From assembly GCA_001311565.1 (NCBI GenBank), contig BBBM01000001.1, positions 121,695 through 185,694 of the forward strand: a DNA stretch of 64,000 nt, in the 5' to 3' direction. The notes under the pieces are model-generated. The model was not told where the DNA came from, did no database searches, and worked only from the letters and a program-made list of their open reading frames with translations. This DNA comes from Desulfothermus okinawensis JCM 13304 (GTDB lineage: Bacteria > Desulfobacterota > Desulfovibrionia > Desulfovibrionales > Desulfothermaceae). How positions within the stretch are numbered: position 1 is the stretch's first letter; every line of letters starts with the position of its first letter. The position numbers and the translations under genes are program-made. Below are positions 1-11,045 of the stretch, piece by piece.

Positions 1-741
1 CCTTTTTGTTGGTGGTATGGCAGGAGGAATAATTGGAACATACGCGCATATACATTTTCCCCACTTTGTCCAGCATCCAGGTGCATTTGTATTAGTTGGC
101 ATGGCCTCATTTTTTTGCAGGAGCAGGGTCAGCTCCTATTGGTCCATTTATTATAGTATGTGAGCTTACCCAGGACTATGGACTCCTTGCGCCCCTTATG
201 TTTTGCTCAGCAATATGTATATTTTTTTAACAGAAACATATCTATCTACGAAAACCAGTTGGACAACAAATTTCAATCTCCAGCCCATTCTGGTGAGCTG
301 TTTGTGGATATTTTAAGCGACCATAAGGTAGAAGAGTTATTAGATGAGTTAGATCCTGTTTATGTGGTCCCAGAAGAGATGAAGTTCTCAGATTTTAAAA
401 GAAAAATCTTCATTAATACCACCCAATACTCTTTTCCTGTGGTTGACAAAAATGGGAAACTAACAGGTATATTCTCTAGCTCAGACTTTAGACATGTGTT
501 ATTTAATCCTGAAATAGAAAACTTGGTTATTATAAAAGACATAGCAGTCTCCAACGTGGTGGTTACATATCCTGATGAAACCCTAAATATTGCCCTGGAT
601 AAACTGACCAATAAAAATATAGATGCATTACCTGTGTTATCTGACAGAGATGATGGGAAAATATTGGGTCTTTTAAGAAGAAAATCAATTATTGGATTTT
701 ATAACAAGCTAGTAGAAGGACTAAAGGCCACAAAATTATAA
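1..741 (+). CDS. ClC-family chloride channel/transporter with CBS domains (3' part)
   Basis: This is the C-terminal part of a ClC-type chloride channel or H+/Cl- antiporter of the inner membrane; the 5' end lies outside the window. The first frame gives a late ClC helix region ([10 protein letters not shown], then CELTQDYG), followed by the linker SIYENQL...SPAHSGE that joins ClC membrane domains to cytosolic CBS pairs. The CBS pair fills roughly the last 140 residues ([20 protein letters not shown] and [19 protein letters not shown]). Two frameshifts are visible, in the T7 runs near 110 and 210; removing one T from each gives a continuous protein. A second, similar ClC-CBS gene starts 16 bp downstream, so this is a tandem pair. 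Transport of another anion such as fluoride cannot be excluded because the selectivity filter region is missing. Confidence 0.85.
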
Positions 742-757
742 GGCAAGGAATCATTAA

Positions 758-2549
758 ATGGGTCTATTTTTGTCTAGGGATATAAAGAGGTCCACAAGAT
801 TTCTTCTGTTTTTTATCTCTATTGGCATCATCGCTGGACTTGGTTCAGTAATCTTCCAATTTTTGTGCGATGCAGGTATGCATTATCTACTTGACATGCT
901 TGCTGGTTACAGGCCTGAAGGCCCGAAAGGTGAGATACCTTTTTTCCCCCATACCAATACCCCATTTAATAGATGGATGCTCCTTGTCTTACCCACCCTT
1001 GGAGGATTTATAAGTGGGTTTATTGTCTATACATTTGCCCCAGAAGCAGAAGGTCATGGGACCGATGCTGCAATAGAAGCATACCACAAAAAAAGGGGGC
1101 CTAATCCGCCCCCAGGTGCCAATTGTTAAGACAATTGCTTCAGCTATTACTTTAACATCTGGGGGATCTGGAGGTAGAGAAGGTCCCATTGCCCAAATTG
1201 GAGCAGGTTTTGGATCATTTTTGGCCACAAAACTAAAACTTTCACCCAATGAAAGAAGAGTTATGATGGCAGCTGGAATTGGGGCTGGAGTTGGAAGTAT
1301 ATTTAGGGCACCTCTCGCTGGTGCCTTTTTGCCTCAGAAGTATTATATAAGGATCCAGATTTTGAGCCAGATGTCCTCATTCCTGCAGGGATCTCTTCCA
1401 TAGTAGCCTATTGTGTTTTTTGCATGATATTTGGCTTTGGCTCACTTTTTGACTCCCCTCCATATTTTTTTCAAAAACCCAATTGAACTTGGGCCATATA
1501 CTATTTTGGCCCTTATTTTAAGTGGAGCCAGTTTTCTCTACGTAAAAACATTTTACACAGTCCATGATTTCTTCAAAAATCTAACAATACCCAATTGGAT
1601 TAAACCAGCAATAGGAGGATTTTTGACGGGCATTATTGGATTTTTCCTCCCACAAACCCTTTCTTTTGGTTATGGAATACTTCAAAAGGCCCTTTTTAAT
1701 CAGGTCAGTATTTATATTTTAATTGGTGTTGCATTTGGTAAAATCCTCACTACTTCTTTTAGCATAGGCTCAGGTGGATCTGGTGGTGTTTTTGGACCTT
1801 CTGTGGTAATTGGAGGGTGTTTAGGAGGAGCTGTGGGAATATTTTTTTAATAATCTCATGCCAGAAATAATCGTGTCTCCCCAGGCCATGGCCATACTTG
1901 GTATGGCTGGTTTTTTTTCTGCTGTATCAAATGCCCCAATCTCTACAATTATTTTTGTCAGTGAAATGACCAACTCCTATGAACTTCTCCTTCCAAGTTT
2001 TTTTGGTCTGCATATTGTGCTATAATTTTTCCAAATCCTGGACAATCTATGCAGAGCAAGTAAAAAAATCGACCAGCGTCTCCTGCACATGCAGGAGAGT
2101 TCTTCTTTGATATCTTGAAGTCTTATTATGTTAGGGACATAAAGCATTTGATTAGGCATGTGGATACTGTACCAGAATATATGAGTTTTGCAGAATTTAA
2201 AAAAAATTTTTTTGCAAATACCAATCAACACTATTTCCCTGTAGTTAACAAAAAGGGAGAGTTGGTTGGTATATTCTCAAATACAGATTTTAGAAGTATT
2301 TTATTTGCAGAAGGCGTTGAACATTTAATCATTGTAAAAGACATAGCTACGACAGATATAATTACCACTAATTTTAAAGACGATTTACAGACAGTTATGA
2401 AAAAAATTCACCAAAAAAAATCTAGATAGTTTGCCTGTTGTTGACCTAAGATATCCAAAGCAACTATTGGGCATGCTGAGAAGAAGAGAAGTCATAGCAT
2501 TCTACAACCAAAAAGTGGATGAGATAACAAAAAAAAGGTTCATCTTAGC
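758..2549 (+). CDS. ClC-family chloride channel/transporter with C-terminal CBS pair
   Basis: This is a full-length ClC protein of about 595 residues after frame repair. The gating-glutamate motif [13 protein letters not shown] lies near residue 135, the second chloride-binding motif SGGVFGPS near 345, and the ClC-CBS linker WTIYAEQV then [11 protein letters not shown] precedes two CBS motifs ([15 protein letters not shown] and [18 protein letters not shown]). The Glu of GREGP suggests a proton-coupled antiporter type as in E. coli ClcA; this is inference. The reading frame breaks at about seven homopolymer runs, including those near 1090, 1330, 1850, 2050, 2410 and 2530. If the A8 run at 2530 is one base long, the protein ends near 2549; otherwise the frame runs on to 2613 and overlaps the convergent methyltransferase gene. 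An A8T7 run near 2205 reads correctly in frame, so not every long run is wrong. Confidence 0.85.
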
Positions 2550-2574
2550 CCAAATTTTGATAAACTTGGGCGAG

Positions 2575-3821
2575 TTATTTACTAATAAGACACCTTCCTC
2601 CCTGAACTTTTAATAAAGTGAGTGGGAGGTCTTTGTAAAATAGCTGTACATATTTAACTTTTCCAGAATATGGCAAGCTCTTCCCAGAAATAAGCCCTTT
2701 TATTTGGCTTATATCAGATATAACAATTTTATTTTCCCCATTCTCGTCAAAAAAACCTCCACAACCCAATTTTAGGGAAGAAATTAGAAGATTTTACCTT
2801 TCCAAGAAAAAGCCCCTGTGTCTTTATTTTAGCTCCCTCCAATATCCTTTTAAAAAAAAGACCTTGTCTTTTTTTTAAATAAAAAAAATCCATTGGAAAA
2901 ATTTGTAAATTTGAGTCCTGCTAACTGAAATCCTTTTTTTTATTATAGCCTGATCTAAAAGGTTATAGTCCTTCATACAATCCTTATTTACAACTTCCAT
3001 TTTTAAGTTTTTTTGTAGCATCCCTTTCCAGACAAGCCACAAAAAAAACCTTGAGAACCAAGTTTATGTCCCTTAATGGAAAGGGCACCTGGTAATTTTT
3101 CTGAAAAATATTCAAAGCCTTCAATCCTTGATAAGGGGATGAGTCTAAACCCTAACTCTTTTATTGCCCATTTTATCTGGTTTTCATTTTCTTCCACATT
3201 TGTAGTACAAGTAGAATAAACCAATCTTCCACCTGGACCAAGGAGCTATATGCCTTTTTCAATAATTCTCTCTGGAGCTTTATAAGGGGCACTATCTTAT
3301 CCCCATGCCAAATATCCATTACTCGTGGGTTTTTATTTGCTGTACCCCACCCACTACATGGAACATCTAAAAGTATGTAAGAAAAGTTCATTTCTTCTGG
3401 AAATTCCTCTCCCCTATAGCTAGTTAAGCAAACATTAAAAATGTTTAACCTCTCTAAATTCCTTTTTAGAGTCATGTATCTTTTTTTTGTTTGGTTCATT
3501 GGCAACGATTAGACCTTCATCTCCTATAAGCTCGCTTAGGATGGCAGTCTTTCCCCCAGGACTTGCACAAAGATCCAGGACAACACTCCCTTTTTTTTGG
3601 AGACAAAATCAATGGGGGTAACATGGACGAGAGGTCTTGAATATAGATATGGCCAAAAAAAATTTAAAAGGGAGCTACCTAATTTTATCTCATTTTCTAT
3701 ACATATCCTTGCCTTTGAATAAAAACTAACTGGTTCTATTACAAATCCTTCTTTTTTTTAAAATATCCTCAGCTATATTAATATGTTTGTAATCCAGTGT
3801 AATCCTAAATGAATTTCCCAT
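2575..3821 (-). CDS. RsmB/RsmF-family rRNA (cytosine-C5)-methyltransferase
   Basis: This is a NOL1/NOP2/Sun family S-adenosylmethionine-dependent RNA m5C methyltransferase, probably acting on 16S rRNA. Both catalytic signatures are present: motif IV DVPCSGWGTANKNPRV with the Pro-Cys pair, and motif VI YSTCTTNVEENE with the nucleophilic cysteine. The start ATG at 3821 gives MGNSFRITLDYKHIN. The last ~200 residues (GALSIKGHKLGSQGFF, then a small C-terminal domain ending LLKVQGGRCLISK) match the PUA-like RNA-binding tail of RsmF-type enzymes. Frameshifts occur at T/A runs near 3590, 3650, 3755, 3480, 3230, 3040 and 2830. Which cytosine is modified cannot be told from the sequence. It converges on the ClC gene. 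Confidence 0.8.
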
Positions 3822-3915
3822 ATTTTCCCCTAAAAATATTCTTTACCTCATAATACATAAGTGTTAGAACTGGCTCGAAATTAGCTCTGTAATGAATATA
3901 TGGAGGACAAGAAAG

Positions 3916-5463
3916 ATGAGGAAGTTTATTTTGCTTTTTATATTCTTTTTGATTCCAAACATGGCCATTTCAGCTCAAGTAAAAAAAATTTTCAGTGCTT
4001 CCATTCAGTGTTAATGGTCCCAAAGAATTTAGGTATCTTTCCCAAGGAGTCCAGTCAATGTTAATTTCAAGGCTCTCAACTCCATCTAAGTTAGAACCAG
4101 TAAAAGTAACAAATACCAGTGACAGCCCAATGAAGTTAATAAAAGAGAATAATCTGGATGTCCTTATTTTTGGTGATGTTACAGTAGTGGGAAACAATAT
4201 TAGCATTGATATTAATGTATTGGATAAAAAAAGGAAAGTCTTTTACCCGAAATATAAGCGGATCCCAGGACAATCTACTTTCTAAATTTGACGCAGAAGC
4301 AGTTTATATAAAAGACAAAATACTTGGCATAAAACCTAAAATACAGACTAGAAGAGAAGAAGAAAATACAACTAGTTATGGACCTCAAAAATTAAATCCA
4401 TCTTTTGAATATACCCAATTACCAGGCACTAATCAAATAGGATTTATCAGAACACAATCACTACCCTTTGAAATGGTTGGTATAGACGTGGGAGATGGAA
4501 ATGGTGACGGTAAGAATGAAATATTTATATTGTCCCACCACAAAGTGTGGGCCTATATCCTATATAAACATAAACTAAAAAAAATCGATGAATTTGACTT
4601 TGGCAAAAACAACAGGGGATTAAATATAAATGTTTTTGATGGGGACAGGGATGGGTATTCAGAAATATTTGTTTCTTCAATAGACAATGAGGGATCACCT
4701 AACTCCTTGGTGCTAACATTCAAAAACAATAGGTTTAAAGTAAAGGCCCAAAGGATTAAATTACATCAATGTAAAAAGGATACCTCCAGATTATTCAAAA
4801 AGACTTGTGGGACAAGCCCCAGGCATTGGAAGAATTTTTTCTCCAGGGTACATGAGGTAGTGTCCATGAACGGGAAATATCAGCTAGGGATAAGGCTTAA
4901 ACTCCCTCAAGGGGCTAATGTATTTAATTTCGCATATCTACCTGAAAAGAATACATATAAAATAATAATAGCAGACTACTATGATCGACTGAAAGTTTTT
5001 TCAGATGACCTTAGCATATTATATAAAACAAACACCAGATATGCAGGCTCATCTGTTGGAATTGTAACCTCTAACGCCCTTCCAGGACTTGGGGAGTCAG
5101 TGACAGATCCCAAACACATGTATTATTTGCCAACCAGACTTATACCTTATGACCTAGAAGGAGATGGACAATTTGAATTAATTGTTGCCCACAATATGTC
5201 CCTTTCATCTGCATTTTTTTTCCAGATACAGGGAATTTCCTGAAGGCCAAATCCATGCACTCATTTGGGATGGTGTGGGACTAAATACAAAATGGAAAAC
5301 AAAGACCATAAAGGGTTCTATTATGGACTATGGTATAAATGATATAGACAACGACTCAAAAAAAAGAACTCTACGTGGGAATAAATACCCATCCAGGCCC
5401 AATTGGTTTCAGGAAAAAAAAGAACAATTATTATTTTTTTATGAGCTGAATCAGACAAATTAA
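3916..5463 (+). CDS. Exported FG-GAP/VCBS-repeat protein
   Basis: The protein starts MRKFILLFIFFLIPNMAISA, a typical Sec signal peptide, so it should be periplasmic or surface exposed. A first domain of about 130 residues (SVNGPKEFRYLSQGVQSML, then LDVLIFGDVTVVGNNISIDI) resembles the nucleotide- or lipoprotein-type periplasmic fold seen before VCBS repeats in Desulfobacterota proteins. It is followed by at least four calcium-loop-like FG-GAP motifs: DVGDGNGDGKNEIFI, VFDGDRDGYSEIFV, YDLEGDGQFELIV and DIDNDSKKELYV. These form beta-propeller blades and usually bind Ca2+ through the Asp-rich loops. Three frameshifts occur, at an A8 run near 3980, an A7 run near 4230 and an A8 run near 5360. A T-run near 5217 joins the last two pieces. 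The function is unknown. Confidence 0.7.
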
Positions 5464-5501
5464 GAACAGGACTTAAAAGATAAGTTGAGCAAAAAATATA
5501 A

Positions 5502-5523
5502 GGGGACACTAAAAAGTGTCCTC
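5502..5523. terminator. Hairpin between convergent genes
   Basis: The sequence contains an inverted repeat GGGGACACT / AGTGTCCTC with an AAAA loop, placed between the stop of the VCBS gene and the stop of the convergent reductase gene. The U-run expected for a strong intrinsic terminator is poor on the plus strand, so termination is inferred from position more than from sequence. Confidence 0.5.
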
Positions 5524-5574
5524 TTATAACTGCATCTATTACTTATAATTCTCATTAAATCACGGAATATAAAT

Positions 5575-6576
5575 CTATTTTTTTACCAAGTACTTGTAAC
5601 AAAAATATTGATGTGTATAAAAAAAATCAGAGAGCCGTTTTGCCCATATCAGATCCTTTCCTATTTTCCGATAAATTTCCCTGGAATATAAGTATTCTTT
5701 TGATTTCAAAATGCACTCTGCTGCAATTTTTCCACTTAATATTGCATGTCTAATCCCTTCTCCTGTTAAGGGATCAACTAAATTCGCTGCATCACCAACT
5801 AAAAATGCCCTGTTTTTATGTAGTGTTGCATACCTACCAGTATAAATAGGAAGTGGATGTGCATAGACCTTAACCCCTTGAGTAGGTAGGTCTCTTTCTT
5901 TCAATACATTGACCAGTACATCTCTCATCCTAACACCATTTGTCATATTTCCTATACCAACAGACAGGTGAGACCTTTTGGGAAATATCCAAAAATAACC
6001 CCTTTCCAGAAGGCCAAAGGAGACCAATATCCTGGATCTATACCTATCCAAAATGTCGTCTCTTACTTTCACCTCTGCTTCTAAGGCCAGCCCCATATCC
6101 ATATTTGTCAAAAGACCCAACCACTTTTTTTACCACTGAAGCAGCTCCATCACCACCAATTACATACTTGCACCTGACAGTTTTTCCCCCTTTAACCTTA
6201 ACCAGGACATGGGTTCTATAGACTGATATTTGCTCCACAGGGGATCTATCCATGACTTCAACTGATGCATTTTTTTAATATATGATAGTCAAATTCATCT
6301 CTCATCACTGTACTTAAACACTTTGGAGGAACATCCTGGGTAATGCTATCTTCTTTATAGCAAAAAGTAGCCCTATCAATGTGGTCTTCATTAACTGGAT
6401 CAAAAGAAAAGGGAAAATACTCCAGAGCTGCAACAGGAACTCCACCAGCACAAACTTTATATCTAGGAAGGGCCTTTTTCTCTATTACAAGTACCTTTGC
6501 TCCACCTTTGTTTAAAAAAATAGGCACTACTGGCTCCCCCTGGCCCAGCCCCGACTACAACCACATCAAAATCCAT
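5575..6576 (-). CDS. Geranylgeranyl reductase-family FAD-dependent oxidoreductase
   Basis: This is a flavoprotein of the geranylgeranyl/digeranylgeranylglycerophospholipid reductase family, which saturates isoprenoid chains (quinone side chains or lipids) in many anaerobes. The N-terminus MDFDVVVVGAGPGGASSAY is the dinucleotide-binding GxGxxG fold. PRYKVCAGGV matches the family signature after the second strand. YVIGGDGAASVVKK and FLVGDAANLVDPLTGEGIRHA (residues about 265-285) are the FAD-binding motifs of the PHBH-like fold. YFWIFPKRSHLSVGIG is a typical substrate-domain strand pair. Frameshifts sit near 6265, 6130 and 6525. Start ATG 6576 was chosen because it begins directly at the Rossmann strand. 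The substrate is not determinable; a menaquinone side-chain reductase is a reasonable guess. Confidence 0.8.
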
Positions 6577-6638
6577 AATAGACTCCTACTCAATTTTTTT
6601 CCTAGACTATATCAATGGGTTAAAGTAAAGTCAAAATC

Positions 6639-7422
6639 ATGGTTTTTTTCTCAAAAAATAAAAAAAATTAAAAAAAAATATTGGAACATCTGCAACCTGG
6701 GATTATTGCAGTCTCAGGAGGATTGGATAGCACAGTTCTGGCTAAATTCATAACTACTTATAAGTTAAAGTTTAAAGGAGTATTTTTTTAAAGGAAATCA
6801 TATTGCTATGTATGAGAAAGAATGGGCCAATGGGATTTTTAAAGATATTTGCCTTGATTATAGTGAGTTTGAGATTAATCTATTACACATAAAAGAAGTC
6901 AAGGAAAACAAAAAAAACAAGGTGTTATTATTGCAAAAAGCATCTATTCAGCAGGATTAAGCAAAAATTTCCTGACAAAATAATAATTGAAGGATCACAT
7001 ATAGATGACACCAAAGAATACAGGCCAGGCATGAATGCAATAGAGGAGATGAAAGTCTTCAGTCCTTTTAAAATGATTGAGATGTCTAAAGATGAAATAA
7101 GGCTCTTGGGATACAAATTGGGCTTACCTGTAAATAAATTTCCGTCACGGCCCTGTCTTTTAACAAGATTTCCATATAACACAAAGATTAATCCCAAAAT
7201 CTTGGATGTAATAAATAGGGCTGAAAGCTATATATTAAGAACAGGACTTAAAAATTTTAGAATAAGAATAATGGATGGAGAGTATAAGCTACATATATTA
7301 GATAGAGAAAGAGAGATTTTTGAAAAAAAAACAGACAATAGTAATGAAGTATTTGAAAGCTCTCAACCTAAATATAACAATAGATTTTATGGAAAATCTA
7401 TCAGGTTTTTTTTGATCTGTAA
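6639..7422 (+). CDS. larE: ATP-dependent sacrificial sulfur transferase LarE
   Basis: LarE adenylates the pyridinium carboxylate and donates its own cysteine sulfur to build the nickel-pincer cofactor of lactate racemase and related enzymes. Seen here: the PP-loop SGGLDSTVLAKF near residue 30, NKCYYCKKHLF near 90, the FPSRPCLLTRFPY segment near 170 carrying the conserved Cys (LarE family SRPCLxSRFPYG), and a C-terminal strand LNITIDFMENLSGFFDL. Total length is about 260 residues, normal for LarE. Four or five frameshifts occur at A/T runs between 6650 and 7415. No larB, larC or larA is visible in the window, so the target enzyme lies elsewhere or LarE works on another pincer-type cofactor. 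The downstream ferredoxin gene starts 18 bp later. Confidence 0.85.
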
Positions 7423-7440
7423 ACAAAAAGGGGGAAGATT

Positions 7441-8552
7441 ATGGCCAGTGAAGTATTTTTTTTGGAATTTAAGGACATCTTACAAGGCACCTTATGAGAA
7501 AAAAATAAAAAAAATTAATTAACAGATCTGAATTTTTAACAAAATTGGAACCCAAAGACCTGGTTGCTATTAAAATGCACTTTGGAGAAAAGGGTACCAC
7601 TAGCTTTATATCTCCCATATGTCCAACCAATTGTAAAGCTCCTCAAAAAAAGCGGGGACAAAATGCTTTTTAACTGACACAAACACACTGTATGTAGGAG
7701 AAAGGGGAGAGGCTGTCTCCCATGTTTTAAGGGCCGCTCAACATGGATTTGATCCTGCTATTGTGGGAGCACCAGTAATAATAGCTGACGGCATTAAAAG
7801 TACTAATGAGCTTACCCTAAACTTTGCAGGAAAACACTTTCAGCAATACTACTTTGGCAGGGATCTTTTTGAGGCAGATGCAATAATAAACTTAAGCCAC
7901 TTTAAGGGACATGAATTAACTGGCTTTGGAGGAGCTATTAAAAATATTGGCATGGGTGGCGCATCAAGAAGGGGAAAGATGCAGCAACACTGCGGTCTTG
8001 GGCCTAAGGTCAATAGAAAAAAATTGTATTGGCTGTGGCAGATGTATTGAGTCATGTGAAGCAGGTGCATTATCTTTAGATGATGAGAACAAGATTTGGG
8101 TTGACCATGAAAGATGTGTTGGATGCGCCAACTGTCTCCTGGCATGTAGAAATAATGCATTGGATGTTAATTGGAAAGTAGATGTAAAGGTATTTTTAGA
8201 GAGACTTGTTGAATATTTTGCAGCATTTGTATCCAATTTCAAAAAACCCATACTCCATATAAATTTCATAATTCAGGTGTCACCTGTGTGTGATTGTGTT
8301 GGTTTTAGTGATGCACCAATTTGCCCAGATATAGGTGTGGCTCTTTCTTATGATCCAGTTGCCCTTGACCAGGCATGTTTAGATCTTGTGAACAAAGCTT
8401 ATGCAAACAATGTCGGTCAGTACAGAGAAGATCCTTCTAAGTATCTAGACAAGTTCAAGGCAATTCATCCCAAAACCCAGGGAGAATATTGTCTTGAATA
8501 TGCTGAAAGTCTAGGTATAGGCCAAAGAAAATACAAATTGGTATCTATCTAG
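7441..8552 (+). CDS. DUF362 domain 4Fe-4S protein
   Basis: This is a DUF362 family protein with a two-cluster ferredoxin insert. The start MASEVFFLEFKD follows the GGGGGA ribosome-binding site at 7430. DUF362 motifs are VAIKMHFGEKGTTSF near residue 40 and INLSHFKGHELTGFGGAIKNIGMG near 145. The insert carries two CxxCxxCxxxC sets, CIGCGRCIESC and CVGCANCLLAC, each able to bind one [4Fe-4S] cluster. The C-terminus VCDCVGFSDAPICPDIGVALSYDPVALDQAC is characteristic of the family. The protein is cytoplasmic and probably electron-transferring; the actual reaction is unknown. Frameshifts occur at A/T runs near 7460, 7505, 7650 and 7980. Confidence 0.8.
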
Positions 8553-8624
8553 CTCTAGACAACCAACCATATAGCTGATAATTAATTGTGCTCAACCAAA
8601 TTTCAGCAAGGAGGATGTAATAAT

Positions 8625-8739
8625 ATGGCAAGACACAAAAAAAATTGAGAGGAGAAAAGAGCTTGACCGGAGAAGGAGAAGAAGGAGAAAGAGATTGAAA
8701 CTGAGGATTAAAGAGGCCAAGGAAACAAGAAAATCTTAA
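8625..8739 (+). CDS. Very small Arg/Lys-rich conserved protein
   Basis: A strong AAGGAGG site at 8608-8614 precedes an ATG. With one A removed from the A8 run at 8637, the frame runs 37 codons to a TAA at 8737 and gives MARHKKIERR then a stretch of alternating Arg/Lys (ELDRRRRRRRKRLKLR) and a KEAKETRKS tail. Without that correction the ORF would end after seven codons. I recall near-identical tiny basic proteins beside FmdB genes in Desulfovibrio-like genomes; that is memory, not a search. It is probably nucleic-acid or ribosome associated. Confidence 0.6.
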
Positions 8740-8843
8740 GCCCCAAAAATGAGATGTCCTACCATTGTTGACTATCTGTTGATGGGACTTACTTACTTAA
8801 GTGCAGCAAAAATGTTAGTAACTTCAAAAGGAGGTGATTTATT

Positions 8844-9147
8844 ATGCCCATCTATGAATATGAATGCACATCTTGTGGACACAGATTTGAGGAATGGCAA
8901 AAGGACTTCAAAGATAGGGAAGTTACATGTAGCGTGTGCGGGGCTAAGGCAAAGAGGCTCATATCAAATACCTCTTTTATTTTAAAGGGATCAGGTTGGT
9001 ATGTCACAGATTATGGAAGGTCCAAGACATCAAGCATGGGTAATGGTGGAAATGGGAAAAATGGAAATGGCTCCAAGCCAACGGCATCTACCACAGAAAC
9101 CAGCAAAACCACATCCACTTCAACCCAAAGCACAAAAAAACGATTAA
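8844..9147 (+). CDS. FmdB-family zinc ribbon protein
   Basis: The start [19 protein letters not shown] and the second knuckle [15 protein letters not shown] give the CxxC...CxxC zinc ribbon of the FmdB/putative regulatory protein family, with the typical [14 protein letters not shown] loop after it. The remainder is a Gly/Asn/Ser/Thr-rich disordered tail. An AAAGGAGGTGA ribosome-binding site at 8827 fixes the start. If the A7 run at 9134 is one base long, the protein ends STKND at 9147, the usual kind of end for this family and clear of purB; otherwise it runs to 9170 and overlaps purB by 8 bp. FmdB proteins are small, widespread and of unsettled role. Confidence 0.8.
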
Positions 9148-9162
9148 TAAAAGGCTGTTTTC

Positions 9163-10460
9163 ATGATTGAGAGATATACAAGGAAGGAACTTGGAGATAT
9201 TTGGTCATTGGAAAATAAGTTTAGAAAATGGCTAGATGTGGAACTTGCAGTTTGCGAGGCATGGCACAAATTGGGATATATTCCTGACAAAGAGATGAGC
9301 GAGATAAGGTCTAAGGCAGATTTTGACCTAAAGCGAATATTGGAAATTGAAGAAGTAACAAAGCATGATGTGATTGCCTTTTTGACTGCTGTGGAGGAGA
9401 AGGTAGGGCCAGCGTCCAGATTTATCCACCTTGGATGCACCTCATCTGACATTGTTGACACTGCAAACAGTTTACTTCTCAAAGAGGCAGGAGAGGTTAT
9501 TTTAGAGGATCTTAAAAAAAATTTTGGCTCAGCTAAAAGAAATGGCCTATAAATATAAATCCCTGGTGGTAATAGGGAGGACCCACGGAGTCCATGCAGA
9601 ACCAACAAGTTTTGGTTTGAAACTGGCTACATTTTATGCAGAGTTCAAGAGACAAAAGACCAGGTGGAAACAGGCTCTAGAGGAGATCAGTGTTGGGAAA
9701 ATATCAGGAGCAGTGGGGACCTATGCCCATCTGCTCCCTGAAGTAGAAAAAAATAGCATGTGAATTATTAAACCTAGAGGTTGATCCAATTTCCACTCAA
9801 ATTATTCAAAGGGACAGATATGCATTTTACTTCAGTGTACTTGCACAGATAGGTGGAACAATTGAAAGACTTGCCCTGGAACTAAGGCACTTACAGAGGA
9901 CAGAAGTACTTGAGGTAGAGGAGGGTTTCTCAAAGGGGCAGAAGGGTTCTTCGGCAATGCCCCATAAAAAAAATCCCATATCTGCTGAAAATTTGTGTGG
10001 TCTCGCCAGATTGGTTAGAACCAATAGTATTGCGGCTTTGGAGAATATGGCCCTTTGGCATGAAAGGGACATCTCGCACTCATCTGTTGAAAGGGTTATA
10101 ATGCCCGATTCAACCATATTAATAGACTATATGCTAAATAGGATGACCAATGTCCTGAAGAATTTAAAAGTCAACAGAGAAAATATGGAGAGAAATCTCT
10201 ACCTATCCTTTGGCCTCTTTTTCTCTCAGCGTATTTTAATAGCGCTAATTGAAAAAGGTCTAAAGAGACAAAAGGCTTATGAGATGGTACAAAGACAGGC
10301 CATGCGGGCATGGAATGAAAAAGTAGCGCTCTACGACCTTGTTAAAATGGACCCAGATATTACAAAATATCTAAGCAAAGAGGAAATAGATTCCCTTTTC
10401 GATATAAAATATTACTTGAGACATGAAGATGAAATTTACCACAGGGTCTTTGAGAACTAA
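9163..10460 (+). CDS. purB: Adenylosuccinate lyase
   Basis: PurB catalyses two fumarate eliminations in purine synthesis: SAICAR to AICAR and adenylosuccinate to AMP. The N-terminus [23 protein letters not shown] is diagnostic of the bacterial enzyme. KHDVIAFL (conserved THHDV-type site), [30 protein letters not shown] (catalytic His) and the fumarase-superfamily signature [16 protein letters not shown] near residue 265 are all present. The gene is full length at about 430 residues. Two frameshifts are seen, in A8 at 9515 and A7 at 9749; each is repaired by removing one A. A GTG/ATG choice is not an issue since ATG at 9163 starts exactly at the conserved MIERY. pyrE follows 15 bp downstream. 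Confidence 0.95.
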
Positions 10461-10475
10461 AAACAGGAAAGTGGT

Positions 10476-11033
10476 ATGAAAGAACTTAAAGCCAGGCTTG
10501 CAAAACTTCTTATGGAAAAATCATACATAGAGGGAGAAGTTACCCTTACCTCTGGAAAGAAGAGCAATTATTATTTTGACTGCAAACCCACAGCACTACA
10601 TCCAGAAGGCAGCTACTTAATTGGAAAGTTGTTTTTTCATATGTTGCCTGAGGATGTAGGAGGGGTTGCAGGAATGACCCTGGGTGCTGATCCATTGGTA
10701 ACTGCTGTAACAGTTATTTCATATATGGAAGAAAGACCTCTTCCAGGCCTAATTGTAAGAAAAAAAACCAAAGGGCCACGGTACCAAAAATTATGTAGAA
10801 GGGCTAAAAAAATTTCAAACAAGGCCACAAGGTGGTGGTATTGGAAGATGTAATTACAACTGGTGGCAGTGCCTTAACTGCTTGTGAACGGCTAAAAGAT
10901 GCAGGTCTAAAGGTAGATCTTATTTTATGTGTACTTGATAGAGAAGAAGGTGGAAGAGAAAAAAATAGAAAAACAAGGTATTAAACTGGATTCCATTTTT
11001 ACAAGGGAACAACTGCTGAAACTGACATCTTAA
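10476..11033 (+). CDS. pyrE: Orotate phosphoribosyltransferase
   Basis: PyrE converts orotate and PRPP to OMP in pyrimidine synthesis. The protein starts MKELKARLAKLLMEKSYIEGEVTL. It has SGKKSNYYFDCK (orotate-binding), GMTLGADPLVTA (the G-x-x-x-GAxP loop), IVRKKPKGHGT (catalytic mobile loop with Lys and His) and the PRPP-binding signature VVVLEDVITTGGSALTA near residue 125. The length of about 184 residues is normal. Frameshifts at the A8 run near 10760, A7 near 10808 and A7 near 10962 are repaired by removing one A each. It lies between purB and a cell-wall gene pair on the same strand. Confidence 0.92.
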
Positions 11034-11045
11034 AACATTTATCAA

